The translations under genes and the position numbers were made by a program. Below the pieces are notes generated by a model. The model was not told the DNA's origin. It made no database searches and worked only from the letters and a program-made list of their open reading frames with translations. From Phycisphaerales bacterium (GTDB lineage: Bacteria; Planctomycetota; Phycisphaerae; Phycisphaerales; UBA1924), in the NCBI GenBank assembly GCA_016793015.1, contig JAEUJD010000073.1, positions 1-37,361 on the forward strand: a DNA stretch of 37,361 bases, written 5' to 3'. Shown one piece after another: positions 24,398 through 33,071 of this stretch. Each line of letters begins with the position of its first letter. Positions within the stretch are counted from its first letter, which is position 1.

Positions 24398-24949
24398 ATG
24401 ATGGGCAATCGGGTTGAAGCCGTTCAGTCCACAACCGGATCCACGCGCGCGGTGCTGTGCATCCATTGCCGCGTCACTATGCACGTGGCCCAAAAAGCCG
24501 AGTCGATGACGTGCCCGAACTGCTATAAGCGCCAGACCGTGCGCGATGTTGTAGTCGATACCGACCGCAGCGGCGGACGGGTCGAGACGACGGGGATCCT
24601 GTTCATCAAGCGCAAGGGCCGCGTCTGGGCACCCGGCGTTCGCGCGGGCGATGCTGTGGAAGTGCTCGGCGAACTCAAGGCTGATGTTGTGACCCACGGC
24701 CATGTCGTGATCGGCGAGACCGCCCGCTGGCGGGGCGATTGCACGGCCAAAATCCTGATTGTGGAAGATGGTGCCCGAATCGATGGGGGCTATTTCTGCA
24801 TCGATCCCCGCGGGGAACTCGCCGGATGGCCCGAAGCGGTTCCCGAGGCGGCGGTCGAAGAAGCGAAGCCGAAAGTCGTCGAACCCGTGGAGATCGCCGC
24901 CGACCTGCCGCCCGCCGAACCACCATCGTGGGCCGGTGCTGCAATCTGA
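24398..24949 (+). CDS. Zinc-ribbon bactofilin-like protein
   Basis: The 183-residue protein begins with a zinc-ribbon-like module, Cys21-x2-Cys24 and Cys39-x2-Cys42. Residues about 60-140 have the bactofilin-like turn pattern (ETTGILFIKRKG, VEVLGELKADVVTHGHVVIGETA, ILIVEDGARIDGGYF), which matches its upstream neighbour in phrases such as VVIGETA. The tail is Pro/Glu-rich. GTG at 24386 would add four residues; ATG 24398 is used because GAGAGG lies eleven bases before it. Presumably it is cytoplasmic, joining or regulating the neighbouring bactofilin filament through a metal-binding head. That role is inference; the four cysteines and the periodic core are directly visible. Confidence 0.82.
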   Translation: MMGNRVEAVQSTTGSTRAVLCIHCRVTMHVAQKAESMTCPNCYKRQTVRDVVVDTDRSGGRVETTGILFIKRKGRVWAPGVRAGDAVEVLGELKADVVTHGHVVIGETARWRGDCTAKILIVEDGARIDGGYFCIDPRGELAGWPEAVPEAAVEEAKPKVVEPVEIAADLPPAEPPSWAGAAI

Positions 24950-24968
24950 TCCGGTCCCGCGAACTCCT

Positions 24969-24983
24969 GATTGAAACTCAATC
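24969..24983. terminator. Weak hairpin between convergent genes
   Basis: GATTGA and TCAATC pair perfectly around a three-base loop in the 46-base gap between the zinc-ribbon bactofilin and the TolC-like gene. There is no T-tract, so action as an intrinsic terminator is doubtful. Confidence 0.25.
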
Positions 24984-24995
24984 GACCCCTTGAGG

Positions 24996-26864
24996 TCAGC
25001 GGTCCTGCTGTGCTGCCTTCGCGGCCTCTTCCGCCACGCCCATAGGAGGGGGGTCGACGGCACCGGGCGCGGTCGTGCCCAGGGCCGTCATGTCCATTCC
25101 CGGCAGGGGCTGGAATGAACCGTCGGGAGCAACCCGGAGTTGATCCGATTCGAGCAGGTAGTTGAGGATGGAGTTGCGGAGGTCGGTCTTGGCCTGGTCC
25201 CGACGGTTTTCGGCCAGGAGCAGCGCGTTCTGCGAATCGACCACCTGCTTGGCGTCCACCTCGTCGATCTTGAGGAGCTGCTCTTCGAGCCGGCGCTTGT
25301 TGATCTCGACCTGCTTTTCCGCCAGTTGCAGGCTGAACGCCGCGAGGTCGATGTTGCGGAGCGCGCTGCGAACGCCGACGATCACATTGTCACGGGCCTG
25401 CTCGAGCCCGCGTTCGCGCTGCTGAAGCGCGATGGTCGCGGAGCGGACATTGAGCCGCTCGATCTGGTTGTCGAGCGGGAGCGAGAGCGTGGCGCTGCCG
25501 GTGAGGGTGGAATCCTGGGGGCTGAAGTTGACGCCCCCGATGTCCTTGTTCGGATCGGTGATGATGAGCGCGGTGGCGCCAAGGTTGAGCGAAGGGAGCG
25601 TCTCGTTCTGGGCGTTCGCGACTCCCCGGCGGGCATCATCGACGCGGTCGCGGGTGTTCTGCAGATCGAGCCGGAACTCGAGCGCCGCACGCGTGGCCTG
25701 ATCGAGCGTGGCGTCGGGCGTGGGGATCTCGAGCGCCAGCGGCTTGATGATCACGCGCTCGGAGATCTCGAGACCGAGCCGGACCTTGTAGCGATCCAAC
25801 TGCAGGATGTACTGCTCGCGGAGGTTGGCGAGCCCGGCCTCGGCGTTCAGGACATCGTTCGCCGCGATGTTGACCTCGAACGCCCGGATACGCCCCGCAT
25901 CCACGCGAGCCTGCGTCGCCTGCTGGAAGGTCTTCAGGCTCTCGAGCGATCGCATCTGGTTGGCGATCTGCGACTGGATCTGAACCAGCTGAAAGTAGTC
26001 TCCGGCGATGTTGACGAGCAATTGCCGCCGGAATCGCTCGAAGGCGCGGGCGCGATAGATGACGTCGCGCTCGGCCTGGATGAGCGGCTCCTGGGCCACC
26101 ATCCCCGCGCCGCGCAAGAGCGGGACATTCGCGGAAAGTTGCACCGAGGACGCCTGGACATACGAGTCCGAGACCGTTCCCACAAGCTGCTGGCCGGCGT
26201 TGGCCACCCACGCCGCTTCGACCTGGCCACCGTACGGAAGTTTCTTTTGCACCCGCAGCTTGTTGATGACGCTCAGCGCGTTCGCCGGGGTGCCGTCGTT
26301 CCACGTGTTGCTGCCGGCGAATGTGGTGTCGTTGAAGAATCGAGGTTCCCAGCGGTGCTGCTCGGCGAGCAGCGCGATGACCGCGAGTAGGTAGTCCTCT
26401 TCCGCCGTGAGGAACTCGCGTGAGCTTCTCTGCGCGATCCGCCAGGACGATGCGAGGTCGATCGGGCGGGCGTCCTTCAGCCCCGCCCCCGAGGTCGAAT
26501 TGCCGTAGGCATCGATCGCGTACGAATTGAGCCGCTCGGAAACGTTCTGGGCCTCATCGGCCGGGGTGTAGTGCAGCTCGGTTGCGACCGGGTTGTTGGT
26601 CGTGGGGTCGGTCGCGAGCGAATGGCTCCGGATCTTCGCGTCGGCGGTTTGGGCCTCCTCGGCCTTGTAGTCGTTCGCCGGTACCTTGTTGGAGCGAAGC
26701 TCGCTCGACCGGTTCTGGAGCATCGCGTCGATGCGGCGGTCGATCGAATCCATCCCGGAATTGCAGCCGCCGCAGAGGGTCGTCAACGCGAACAAAATCC
26801 AGACGTTCTTGGCCTCACGCAAGGGTGAGTGTGTGGCGGGAGATGGGAAAGGAGTGCAATTCAC
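24996..26864 (-). CDS. TolC-family outer-membrane efflux lipoprotein
   Basis: TolC-like proteins form outer-membrane channels with a periplasmic coiled-coil barrel. This 622-residue protein has a lipoprotein-type signal (hydrophobic 21-30, Cys34 in CGGC), a variable N-terminal region to about 130, and two long helical repeats with the usual family phrases (SRLNV-type sites replaced by LSLPLDNQIERLNVRSA, and QARVDAGRIRAFEVNIAANDVLNAEAGLANLREQ-like helices). The tail is Pro/Ala-rich. The GTG start at 26864 is uncertain; TTG 26819 would place the signal peptide closer to the N-terminus. No membrane-fusion protein or RND/ABC pump gene is adjacent, so its partners must be elsewhere. Confidence 0.88.
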   Translation of the reverse strand: MNCTPFPSPATHSPLREAKNVWILFALTTLCGGCNSGMDSIDRRIDAMLQNRSSELRSNKVPANDYKAEEAQTADAKIRSHSLATDPTTNNPVATELHYTPADEAQNVSERLNSYAIDAYGNSTSGAGLKDARPIDLASSWRIAQRSSREFLTAEEDYLLAVIALLAEQHRWEPRFFNDTTFAGSNTWNDGTPANALSVINKLRVQKKLPYGGQVEAAWVANAGQQLVGTVSDSYVQASSVQLSANVPLLRGAGMVAQEPLIQAERDVIYRARAFERFRRQLLVNIAGDYFQLVQIQSQIANQMRSLESLKTFQQATQARVDAGRIRAFEVNIAANDVLNAEAGLANLREQYILQLDRYKVRLGLEISERVIIKPLALEIPTPDATLDQATRAALEFRLDLQNTRDRVDDARRGVANAQNETLPSLNLGATALIITDPNKDIGGVNFSPQDSTLTGSATLSLPLDNQIERLNVRSATIALQQRERGLEQARDNVIVGVRSALRNIDLAAFSLQLAEKQVEINKRRLEEQLLKIDEVDAKQVVDSQNALLLAENRRDQAKTDLRNSILNYLLESDQLRVAPDGSFQPLPGMDMTALGTTAPGAVDPPPMGVAEEAAKAAQQDR

Positions 26865-27265
26865 GCGCGGTTATTCGGACTTTGATCGGAAAACGAATGG
26901 CTGTTCGGAAGGCGAAGTGTACCTCGGCAACCGGCTCGATGTTGCGAACGCCGCTTGGCGCGCATACAGTTCGCCATCGTCGATTGGACGACCCATCTCG
27001 TTAGGGATTTGGACGGATGTGAGGGTGGACCTCTCCGTGGCCTCCGGGTCGTCAGCGTTCCCAAAGTCTTTGCCGCAATGGACTTGCGTCAAAGGCGACG
27101 GTGAACGTTGCGGGTAGCTTCTTCTCTTTGGAGAAGGTCAGCGCCGGCCGTCGAGGCCTGTGAGCTTGGACGCTCAAACTTGTGCCGCGGGCCGCGCAGC
27201 GTTGTGCGCTGTGCTTTGTGCTTCGCGGTTGGTCTTCGCTCCGGCAAATCCGGGGAAGGGACCCG
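26865..27265. other. Divergent intergenic region, no gene seen
   Basis: This 401-base spacer separates the TolC-like gene (minus) from the GH35-like gene (plus). Open frames across it have no recognisable product and mostly extend from antisense reading of the TolC gene. It should contain both promoters, but I find no convincing -35/-10 pair. A small hairpin (CTTCTC, loop TTTG, GAGAAG) lies near 27123-27138. Confidence 0.5.
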
Positions 27266-30235
27266 ATGGCTTCGATCACCTACGACGGGCGCAGTCTTCT
27301 CATTGATGGCAAGCGCATCTGGCTGGTTTCGGGAACGGTTCAGTACACGCGCGTGCCGCGGGAGTATTGGGCGGATCGAATCCATGCCGCGAAGCTGGCG
27401 GGCCTGAACACCATCGATACGAGTATTGTCTGGTCGAGGCACGAGCCCCGGCCGGGTCACTTTGATTTCAAGGGCGACAACGACCTGAAGCACTTTGTCG
27501 ACCTGGTCGGCAAGGCGGGCATGTACTGCACCGTGCGGCTCGGACCCCACGTTGCCAACGGCTTTGACATGGGCGGCATGCCGGTCTGGCTGGTTGCGAA
27601 TAAGAGCTCCGAAGCGAAGGCGGCGGAAGCAAAGGTCGCTGAGGGGAAGCTTCCCACCAAGCCCGACGGCGACGACAACGCCGAGACGCGGGCGATCAAG
27701 GCGAAGGTGATGCGTCTGCGTGCGCCGAGCCAGCCGTTCCTCGAAGCGGCTTCGCGGTTCATCAACGCGGTTTCAAACCAGATTCGTGGATTGCAGGTGA
27801 CCGCGACCGCCAAGGGCGGGCCGCTGGTGATGATCCACAATGAGGCCGGGTGGACCTGCGGCGACCAGGAAATTGCCGACCACTACCTCGGCGAACTGAT
27901 GCGCTACATCCGCGAGTCGGGCTTCGATGTGCCGATCGCGAACAGCAACAACCTCTGGTCGGGCGTCGAAGGAGAAATCGACGGCTGGACCGGCGGCGAT
28001 GAAATGCTGAGCGCGATGCGCCAGTTCGCCATGGTGCGTTCGCTGCAGCCGCGCTTTGTGGTGGATTTCGATACCGCTCCGCGCGATTCGTGGGGCAAGG
28101 CTCCGGAAGCTGCGCGTCCGGCGTGGCTGCTCCAGCGCCAGATCGCCGAGATCATGGCGGGCGCGGGCCAGTACAACCTCTCGCCTTTCCATGCGGGCAC
28201 AAACTGGGGTATTTCGGGCGGCCGACTTTCGGATACGCCGGAAGTCTTCAGCGCGACCAATGTCTCGGCGCACGCGCCGCTGACGCAGACTGGCTCGGCG
28301 AGTGAGACGCACGCGTTTCTCCGTCGAATCAACACGTTTGCCTCGCGTTTCGGGCGCGTGCTGAGCGGGTTCGACCCGACGTTCCATCCCGTGATGGTTG
28401 CACCCCGTCTTGCGATCGCGCACACCAAAAAGGGCAAGCACGATCCGCACGAGCCGCCGGCGACGGTGGTGCACGCCTCGGGCAGCCAAGGCGGCGTGGC
28501 GTTTGTCTTTACGCCCGGTCCGGCGGACAAGGGCGAAGTGCGCACGGTTGAGCTCATGATGCACGACGGCACCGCGCTGCCGGTGCACCTCACCAATCAG
28601 TCGGTCGCGTGGTGCCTGATCAACGCCAGCGTGGGCGGACGAGCCAATGTCGATTACTGCACGCTTTGCGCGCTCGGAGCAGTGGGGCGGACCCTGGTCG
28701 TCTTCGGACCGGTCGGCACCCGCGGCACGATCTCGATCAACGGTTCGCCTCTTGAGGTTGAGGTTCCGGCGTCGGGCGTTCGCAATCCCGAAGTGATCGA
28801 GCACGAGAACATGTTCCTGGTCGTCGTCAGCGAAGAGCTCGCCGATTCGACGTTCTTCTCCGACGATGCGGTGTACGTCAATGCATCCGGCCTGACGACC
28901 GACGGACGTCCGATGCCGATCGAAGGACAGCGTCAGATCACCCGAATCGACGGCGAGGGCGATGTACGCACGGTCGATACGGCGAAGCTTTCGCTCACAA
29001 AGAAAGCCGAGAAGGCCCCGGACAAGATCGCGCTGCACAACTGGACGTGCGCGCCGCTCGACGAGTACATCTCGGGCGAGAGCGCCCGCTTCGCGGTGGT
29101 GGACGGTCCGGCGGATCTTTCGACCCTCGGTTCAACCACCAGCTACGGCTGGTATCGCATCAAGATGAAGCCCTCGAAGGCCGAGCGTGTGACGATCGCG
29201 TCGCCGTCGTCCGGTGATCGGCTGCACTTCTTCGATCGCTCGCGCGAAGTCGGCGTGCTCGGCGTCGGCGCGGGTGCGCACGCGACGCTCGCGCTGCCTC
29301 TGCACAAGCCGGAGCAGACTTTGGTCGTTCTGGGTGAAGCGCTCGGTCGTTACAGCGACGGGCGTCACATGGGCGAGCCGAAGGGGCTGGTCTCGCATCT
29401 GCTCGAGGTCGAGCCGATCAAGGCCGGCGCGCCCAAGGTCGAGATTGGCGAGCCGCTCGACATCCTGCGTTTCAGCAGCCCGATCTACGACGTTCGCTCG
29501 TCGGATTCGACGCTGCCCGAGCGCATCAGTTGGAACCTGGGCAAGAAGTCGTCTTCCCCGATCCTTCTTGTCAACAAGGGCCTGCCGTGCGCAGCGCTCC
29601 TCATCGTCAACGACAAGCCGGTCACCGTGATCGATGGCGCGGGTCCGGCGACGTACCTGATCGAGCAGGATCGACTCGGCCGGGGCAACGTGGTCATCCA
29701 GCTCGCTCTCTTCCCGATCGAAGGCGGGGGCGATGGCGGCGGCGATGGTGAAGACAGCGTGAGCGGATTGGTCGATGGCGCGGGCGCCACGCTCGAGTTC
29801 TACTCGGTCGAGAACAACATCTCCGCCAAGGCGGAATGGGCATTCGCGAAGTTTGATGTGCCCACGGCGACGGCGTTCAAGGCCGGCAACAAGCCCGAAG
29901 AAGGACCGGTGTGGTGGAAGACCTCTTTCCAGGCTCCGCACACGTCCGTCCCGATGTTCATCGACATGGATGGCTTGACCAAGGGGCAGCTCTATCTGAA
30001 CGGGCGTCACATCGGCCGGTACTTCGTCGCGACCAAGGCCGGCAAGGACATCCCGACGCAGACGCGTTACTGGTTGCCCGCCTGCTGGCTGAAAAAGGAT
30101 AACGACCCGAAGCATCCGGCGATGAACGAGCTGATGATCTTCGACGAGCACGGGGCGAAACCGACAAAGGTGAAGATCGTCTTCGATGACACGGTCATGC
30201 CGGTCACGACGGGGGTCTCGCAGGAGCCTGCGTGA
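27266..30235 (+). CDS. GH35-like (beta-galactosidase family) protein with altered active site
   Basis: The 989-residue protein has a GH35 TIM-barrel start: SGTVQYTRVPREYWADRI (22-39), then GLNTIDTSIVWSRHEPRPGHFDF and the GPHVANGFDMGGMPVWL region (93-109). The acid/base Glu is present (Glu193 in IHNEAG). At the nucleophile site, usually a Glu in a (E)FxTGWxDxWG-type motif, it reads VVDFDTAPRDSWG with Asp267. The usual substrate-contact Glu of the GPYVxAEW motif is Gly99. A charged Lys/Ala/Glu insert covers about 112-150. The end has the jelly-roll phrase LYLNGRHIGRYF typical of GH35. No signal peptide is seen, so it is probably cytoplasmic. GGGAAGGG lies just before ATG 27266. The stop overlaps the next start (GTGA). 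Confidence 0.85.
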   Translation: MASITYDGRSLLIDGKRIWLVSGTVQYTRVPREYWADRIHAAKLAGLNTIDTSIVWSRHEPRPGHFDFKGDNDLKHFVDLVGKAGMYCTVRLGPHVANGFDMGGMPVWLVANKSSEAKAAEAKVAEGKLPTKPDGDDNAETRAIKAKVMRLRAPSQPFLEAASRFINAVSNQIRGLQVTATAKGGPLVMIHNEAGWTCGDQEIADHYLGELMRYIRESGFDVPIANSNNLWSGVEGEIDGWTGGDEMLSAMRQFAMVRSLQPRFVVDFDTAPRDSWGKAPEAARPAWLLQRQIAEIMAGAGQYNLSPFHAGTNWGISGGRLSDTPEVFSATNVSAHAPLTQTGSASETHAFLRRINTFASRFGRVLSGFDPTFHPVMVAPRLAIAHTKKGKHDPHEPPATVVHASGSQGGVAFVFTPGPADKGEVRTVELMMHDGTALPVHLTNQSVAWCLINASVGGRANVDYCTLCALGAVGRTLVVFGPVGTRGTISINGSPLEVEVPASGVRNPEVIEHENMFLVVVSEELADSTFFSDDAVYVNASGLTTDGRPMPIEGQRQITRIDGEGDVRTVDTAKLSLTKKAEKAPDKIALHNWTCAPLDEYISGESARFAVVDGPADLSTLGSTTSYGWYRIKMKPSKAERVTIASPSSGDRLHFFDRSREVGVLGVGAGAHATLALPLHKPEQTLVVLGEALGRYSDGRHMGEPKGLVSHLLEVEPIKAGAPKVEIGEPLDILRFSSPIYDVRSSDSTLPERISWNLGKKSSSPILLVNKGLPCAALLIVNDKPVTVIDGAGPATYLIEQDRLGRGNVVIQLALFPIEGGGDGGGDGEDSVSGLVDGAGATLEFYSVENNISAKAEWAFAKFDVPTATAFKAGNKPEEGPVWWKTSFQAPHTSVPMFIDMDGLTKGQLYLNGRHIGRYFVATKAGKDIPTQTRYWLPACWLKKDNDPKHPAMNELMIFDEHGAKPTKVKIVFDDTVMPVTTGVSQEPA

Positions 30236-30852
30236 AACGCGTCGGAAAGGCGAGCAGGCGGGTGACCGCGCAAGTGAGCGGGAACGAGCCGGGCGGATTG
30301 TGGCGCGATGCCTCGGCGTTCGCTGCGCGCAAGCACGCCGGCCAGTTGCGCCGCGACGGTCGCACCCCCTATTTCTCGCACGTGGTGCGGGTGGCGATGA
30401 CCGTGTCGGAGACCTTCGGCTGCCACGACGAAGAGACGCTTGCCGCGGCATTGCTGCACGACCTGATCGAAGACACCACGACCGACTACGACGACCTGCT
30501 CGAGCGTTTCGGCAAGGGGGTCGCGGACATGGTGGCCGTGCTGACGAAGAACATGTCGATGCCCGAGGCGGCGCGCGAAAAGGACTACGACGCCCGCATC
30601 GCCCGGGCTGATTGGCGGGTGCGTCTGATTAAGCTCGCGGATGCATACGACAATCTGCTCGACAGCGTGCACGATCCGCGGGGTGAGCGTGAACTTCCGA
30701 AGCGAATCGACGCCTGCCGTCGGGCGATCGCGCTCGCAAAGCGGGATTGCACAAAGCAGCGTGCGAGCCGTGACGCGGTCGCGCGGATGAACAAACTGCT
30801 CGCGGGCTACGAGCCGCGGGCCGGCGAGCGCGGGCGGCCGGTTACAAAGTGA
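30232..30852 (+). CDS. Stand-alone HD-domain (p)ppGpp hydrolase-like protein
   Basis: This 206-residue protein resembles the N-terminal hydrolase domain of RelA/SpoT and small alarmone hydrolases (MESH1 type), which remove pyrophosphate from (p)ppGpp. The manganese ligands are all in place: His50 (YFSHVVRVA), His76-Asp77 (LLHDLIEDT) and Asp137 (IKLADAYDNL). Glu80-Asp81, important in catalysis, are also kept. There is no synthetase domain or regulatory TGS/ACT domain. The substrate is not proven and could be another nucleotide. The GTG start overlaps the stop of the GH35-like gene by four bases, implying coupled translation. Its stop abuts the stop of the convergent PDZ gene with no gap. Confidence 0.88.
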   Translation: MKRVGKASRRVTAQVSGNEPGGLWRDASAFAARKHAGQLRRDGRTPYFSHVVRVAMTVSETFGCHDEETLAAALLHDLIEDTTTDYDDLLERFGKGVADMVAVLTKNMSMPEAAREKDYDARIARADWRVRLIKLADAYDNLLDSVHDPRGERELPKRIDACRRAIALAKRDCTKQRASRDAVARMNKLLAGYEPRAGERGRPVTK

Positions 30853-32028
30853 TCAGCGATTGCGACGAAGCTGGTTGAGCTGATTGATCTGGAATTCGAC
30901 CGCGGCAAGCTCGGTCTCCAACCCGTCGACGGTTTGCCTCAGCAATTGACGCTGATCGCGGGGCAGGTCGGGTTCGTTGGCCTTGCGGCTCACATCGTCG
31001 ATGCGCTGCTGGAGCAAGCGCTGCTCGCCCCGCAGTTCGTTGATGCGCTTCACAATGACATCGCGGTTTTCGGGAACGGGGTTGCCGAACTGCTGTGGCC
31101 GGTTCGCCAGCATGCGTGCCTGGGGCGTTGCGGTCGAGACTTTCGTCCGGGGGCTGCCGGTGGCGACCAGGTCGGCTTCCGGAGTGCCTTCGCGGAGGAC
31201 ATTCACGCGCGAGCCGTCGGGCATGATGCGTTCAAATTGAAGCTCGGGCCGCTGCATCGAAGCGCGACGGATCTGTGCTTCCGGATCGACCGGCTCTTTA
31301 CTCAGGCGATCCGCCTCGGCCCAAGCCTGGGCCGGGACCGCACCCAGTGGTGCGGGAACCGGCTGAGCCGATGTGGCCCGCGCCAGACGCAACTTCCACG
31401 CGGCTTCCATCATGACCGGAGCGGGCGATTCGGCACCCTGCAAATCTCGGCGCGACCCCAGACAGACGCTCACCCGCATGGGTCGGCCTTCACGCTCGAT
31501 CTCGAGCTGAACGACCTGCCCCTTGTCGCGCGAGATCGTCTCGAGCTGGCACTGGACGTTGGTCCGGACGCGGCAGCCATCGATCGAACGGAGCAGGTCG
31601 CCGCCCTTGAGTACGTTTGCCGAGTCAAACTTGGGGAGCGCTGCATCGATCGGGATGCCTTCTTCAAACTGCTCTTCGGCAACGGCCATACCGAACTGGC
31701 GAGAAAGGCCGAACGAGACTCCGAGCGCCCCGCGGGGAGATGTCACGAAGATGTCGCGGGCGAGACTGATCAGGCGTTCGCGTTGTTCCGGGGTCGCATC
31801 GCTGGAAATCAGGGCGAGAAGCCGGTCGGGCGATTGAGAGGCCCAGGTGCGGAGCGCAATCGCGCCTTTCTCACGCACTTCGATCGAATCGCTGTCGAGT
31901 TCCTGGAGAGCAGACTGGATCGGCGCTTCGGGGGCTGCCAAAAGGCCGGCAGGGCCAGCAAGCATCGTCAAGGCGGCCACCACGGCTTGGCCGAGCGATC
32001 GAGCGGATTGTCGACAGCGTCGATTCAT
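30853..32028 (-). CDS. Secreted PDZ-domain protein
   Basis: The 391-residue protein has a signal peptide (about 1-32, ending LLAAPEA), a helical segment (about 36-92) reminiscent of HEAT-like helices, and a PDZ-like domain near 95-195 (GALGVSF... ANVLKGGDLLRSIDGCRVRT... VQLEIEREGRPMRVSV). A less ordered middle follows, then a C-terminal coiled coil (about 325-391, rich in Gln, Leu and Arg). There is no protease domain, so it may be an adaptor or scaffold in the periplasm. A consensus -10 element lies 21 bases upstream. YicC and SecG lie further upstream on the same strand but are probably a separate unit. Confidence 0.75.
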   Translation of the reverse strand: MNRRCRQSARSLGQAVVAALTMLAGPAGLLAAPEAPIQSALQELDSDSIEVREKGAIALRTWASQSPDRLLALISSDATPEQRERLISLARDIFVTSPRGALGVSFGLSRQFGMAVAEEQFEEGIPIDAALPKFDSANVLKGGDLLRSIDGCRVRTNVQCQLETISRDKGQVVQLEIEREGRPMRVSVCLGSRRDLQGAESPAPVMMEAAWKLRLARATSAQPVPAPLGAVPAQAWAEADRLSKEPVDPEAQIRRASMQRPELQFERIMPDGSRVNVLREGTPEADLVATGSPRTKVSTATPQARMLANRPQQFGNPVPENRDVIVKRINELRGEQRLLQQRIDDVSRKANEPDLPRDQRQLLRQTVDGLETELAAVEFQINQLNQLRRNR

Positions 32029-32049
32029 CGTACACGCACCCTATGGGAA

Positions 32050-32055
32050 ATTATA
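32050..32055 (-). promoter_or_regulatory. Consensus -10 box of the PDZ gene
   Basis: TATAAT reads on the minus strand at 32055-32050, an exact consensus match in a GC-rich setting. It lies 21 bases before the ATG, so the transcript would have a very short leader. The -35 candidate GGTACA at 18 bases upstream matches three of six. Confidence 0.5.
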
Positions 32056-32155
32056 ACCGGGCCGGCACCCTGTTGTACCGGCAAGAACCGCGATGGTTCG
32101 CGAATGATCTGTTATTCAGGGGCCCTTCACGCTCCAGAAGGAGCTGCCGGGGCCA

Positions 32156-33034
32156 TCATTCGACGTTCTGGGCCTGTTCCTTGATCCGGTCGATGGCGCC
32201 CTTGATCTCGACGGCGTGACGGGAGATCGTCGCGTCCGGAGATTTGCTGGCGATCGTGTTGGCCTCGCGGAGCATCTCCTGGGCAAGGAAATCGAGGGTG
32301 CGGCCGAGGGGGCGGGGCTCGTTGCTCGAGATCAACTCCTCGAACTGCTCGAGGTGGGCGCTCAGGCGATTGATTTCTTCCGCGATGTCGGTTCGTTCGG
32401 CGTACGCCGCGATTTCTCGGACCAGATCCACAGAGTCGATCTTCACGCCCACGTCCTTCAGCAGCGCGTCGATCCGGGTGCGGAGCCGGCGTTCGTAATC
32501 GGCGATGACCTCTGGCGCGCGGTCCGAGACCAGCTTGAGCTTTGCCGCGATGACCTGGTGGTGGGTGCGAAGATCCGCGACCAGGTTCTTTCCTTCGCGC
32601 TCGCGCATCGCCTGCAACTGCTTGATCGCCTTCTCGAGCAGATCCAGCATCGCGGCCTTGGTCGCCTCGAAGCGACCCTCGGCATCGGCGGGTGGCTGGA
32701 GCACACCGGGAAGTGCAAGCAACGCGCCGAGGTCGATCGCGGGTGAGCCGTCGATGCCTTTGAGCTGCTCGATGTAGCGGTTGAGAGCCTTGCGGTTGAT
32801 CTCGTATGCCGCGGATTCAGACTGGTTGGAGACCGACGCGTTGACGGTGACCGTGCCGCGGCTGATCTTCTCGCGAAGCCTGGTCTCAAGCTCGGCCTCG
32901 AGGCTCTGAAGCTCTTCGGGCAAGCGGAGCACAGCCTTGAGGTACTTGTTGTTCAGCGAACGAACTTCGAGGACAAAGTGCGCGCCGCCAACATGTGCAG
33001 AGGCTTCGCCGTAACCGGTCATGCTGCGGATCAC
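32156..33034 (-). CDS. yicC: YicC family endoribonuclease-like protein
   Basis: YicC proteins are conserved bacterial stress-related proteins; the E. coli member is reported as an endoribonuclease affecting small-RNA decay. The 292-residue product begins with the family hallmark RSMTGYG (3-9), has RSLNNKYL (25-32), and ends with the DUF1732-like helix containing NEPRPLGRTLDFLAQEMLREANTI and KGAIDRIKEQAQNVE. The length is normal. It lies 37 bases after secG on the same strand, so co-transcription is likely. The fit to the family over the whole length is strong. Confidence 0.95.
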   Translation of the reverse strand: MIRSMTGYGEASAHVGGAHFVLEVRSLNNKYLKAVLRLPEELQSLEAELETRLREKISRGTVTVNASVSNQSESAAYEINRKALNRYIEQLKGIDGSPAIDLGALLALPGVLQPPADAEGRFEATKAAMLDLLEKAIKQLQAMREREGKNLVADLRTHHQVIAAKLKLVSDRAPEVIADYERRLRTRIDALLKDVGVKIDSVDLVREIAAYAERTDIAEEINRLSAHLEQFEELISSNEPRPLGRTLDFLAQEMLREANTIASKSPDATISRHAVEIKGAIDRIKEQAQNVE

Positions 33035-33071
33035 GCCAGACCTCCAGTCGTTGTGTGCGATCGGCCGGGCA

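Noticed and set aside
25140..26390. Plus-strand 416-codon frame opposite the TolC-like gene
   Set aside because: It is a shadow of the coiled-coil coding sequence; repeated Glu/Leu/Arg comes from antisense heptads.
27773..29038. Minus-strand 421-codon frame inside the GH35-like gene
   Set aside because: No family pattern; the plus strand has conserved GH35 motifs through this interval.
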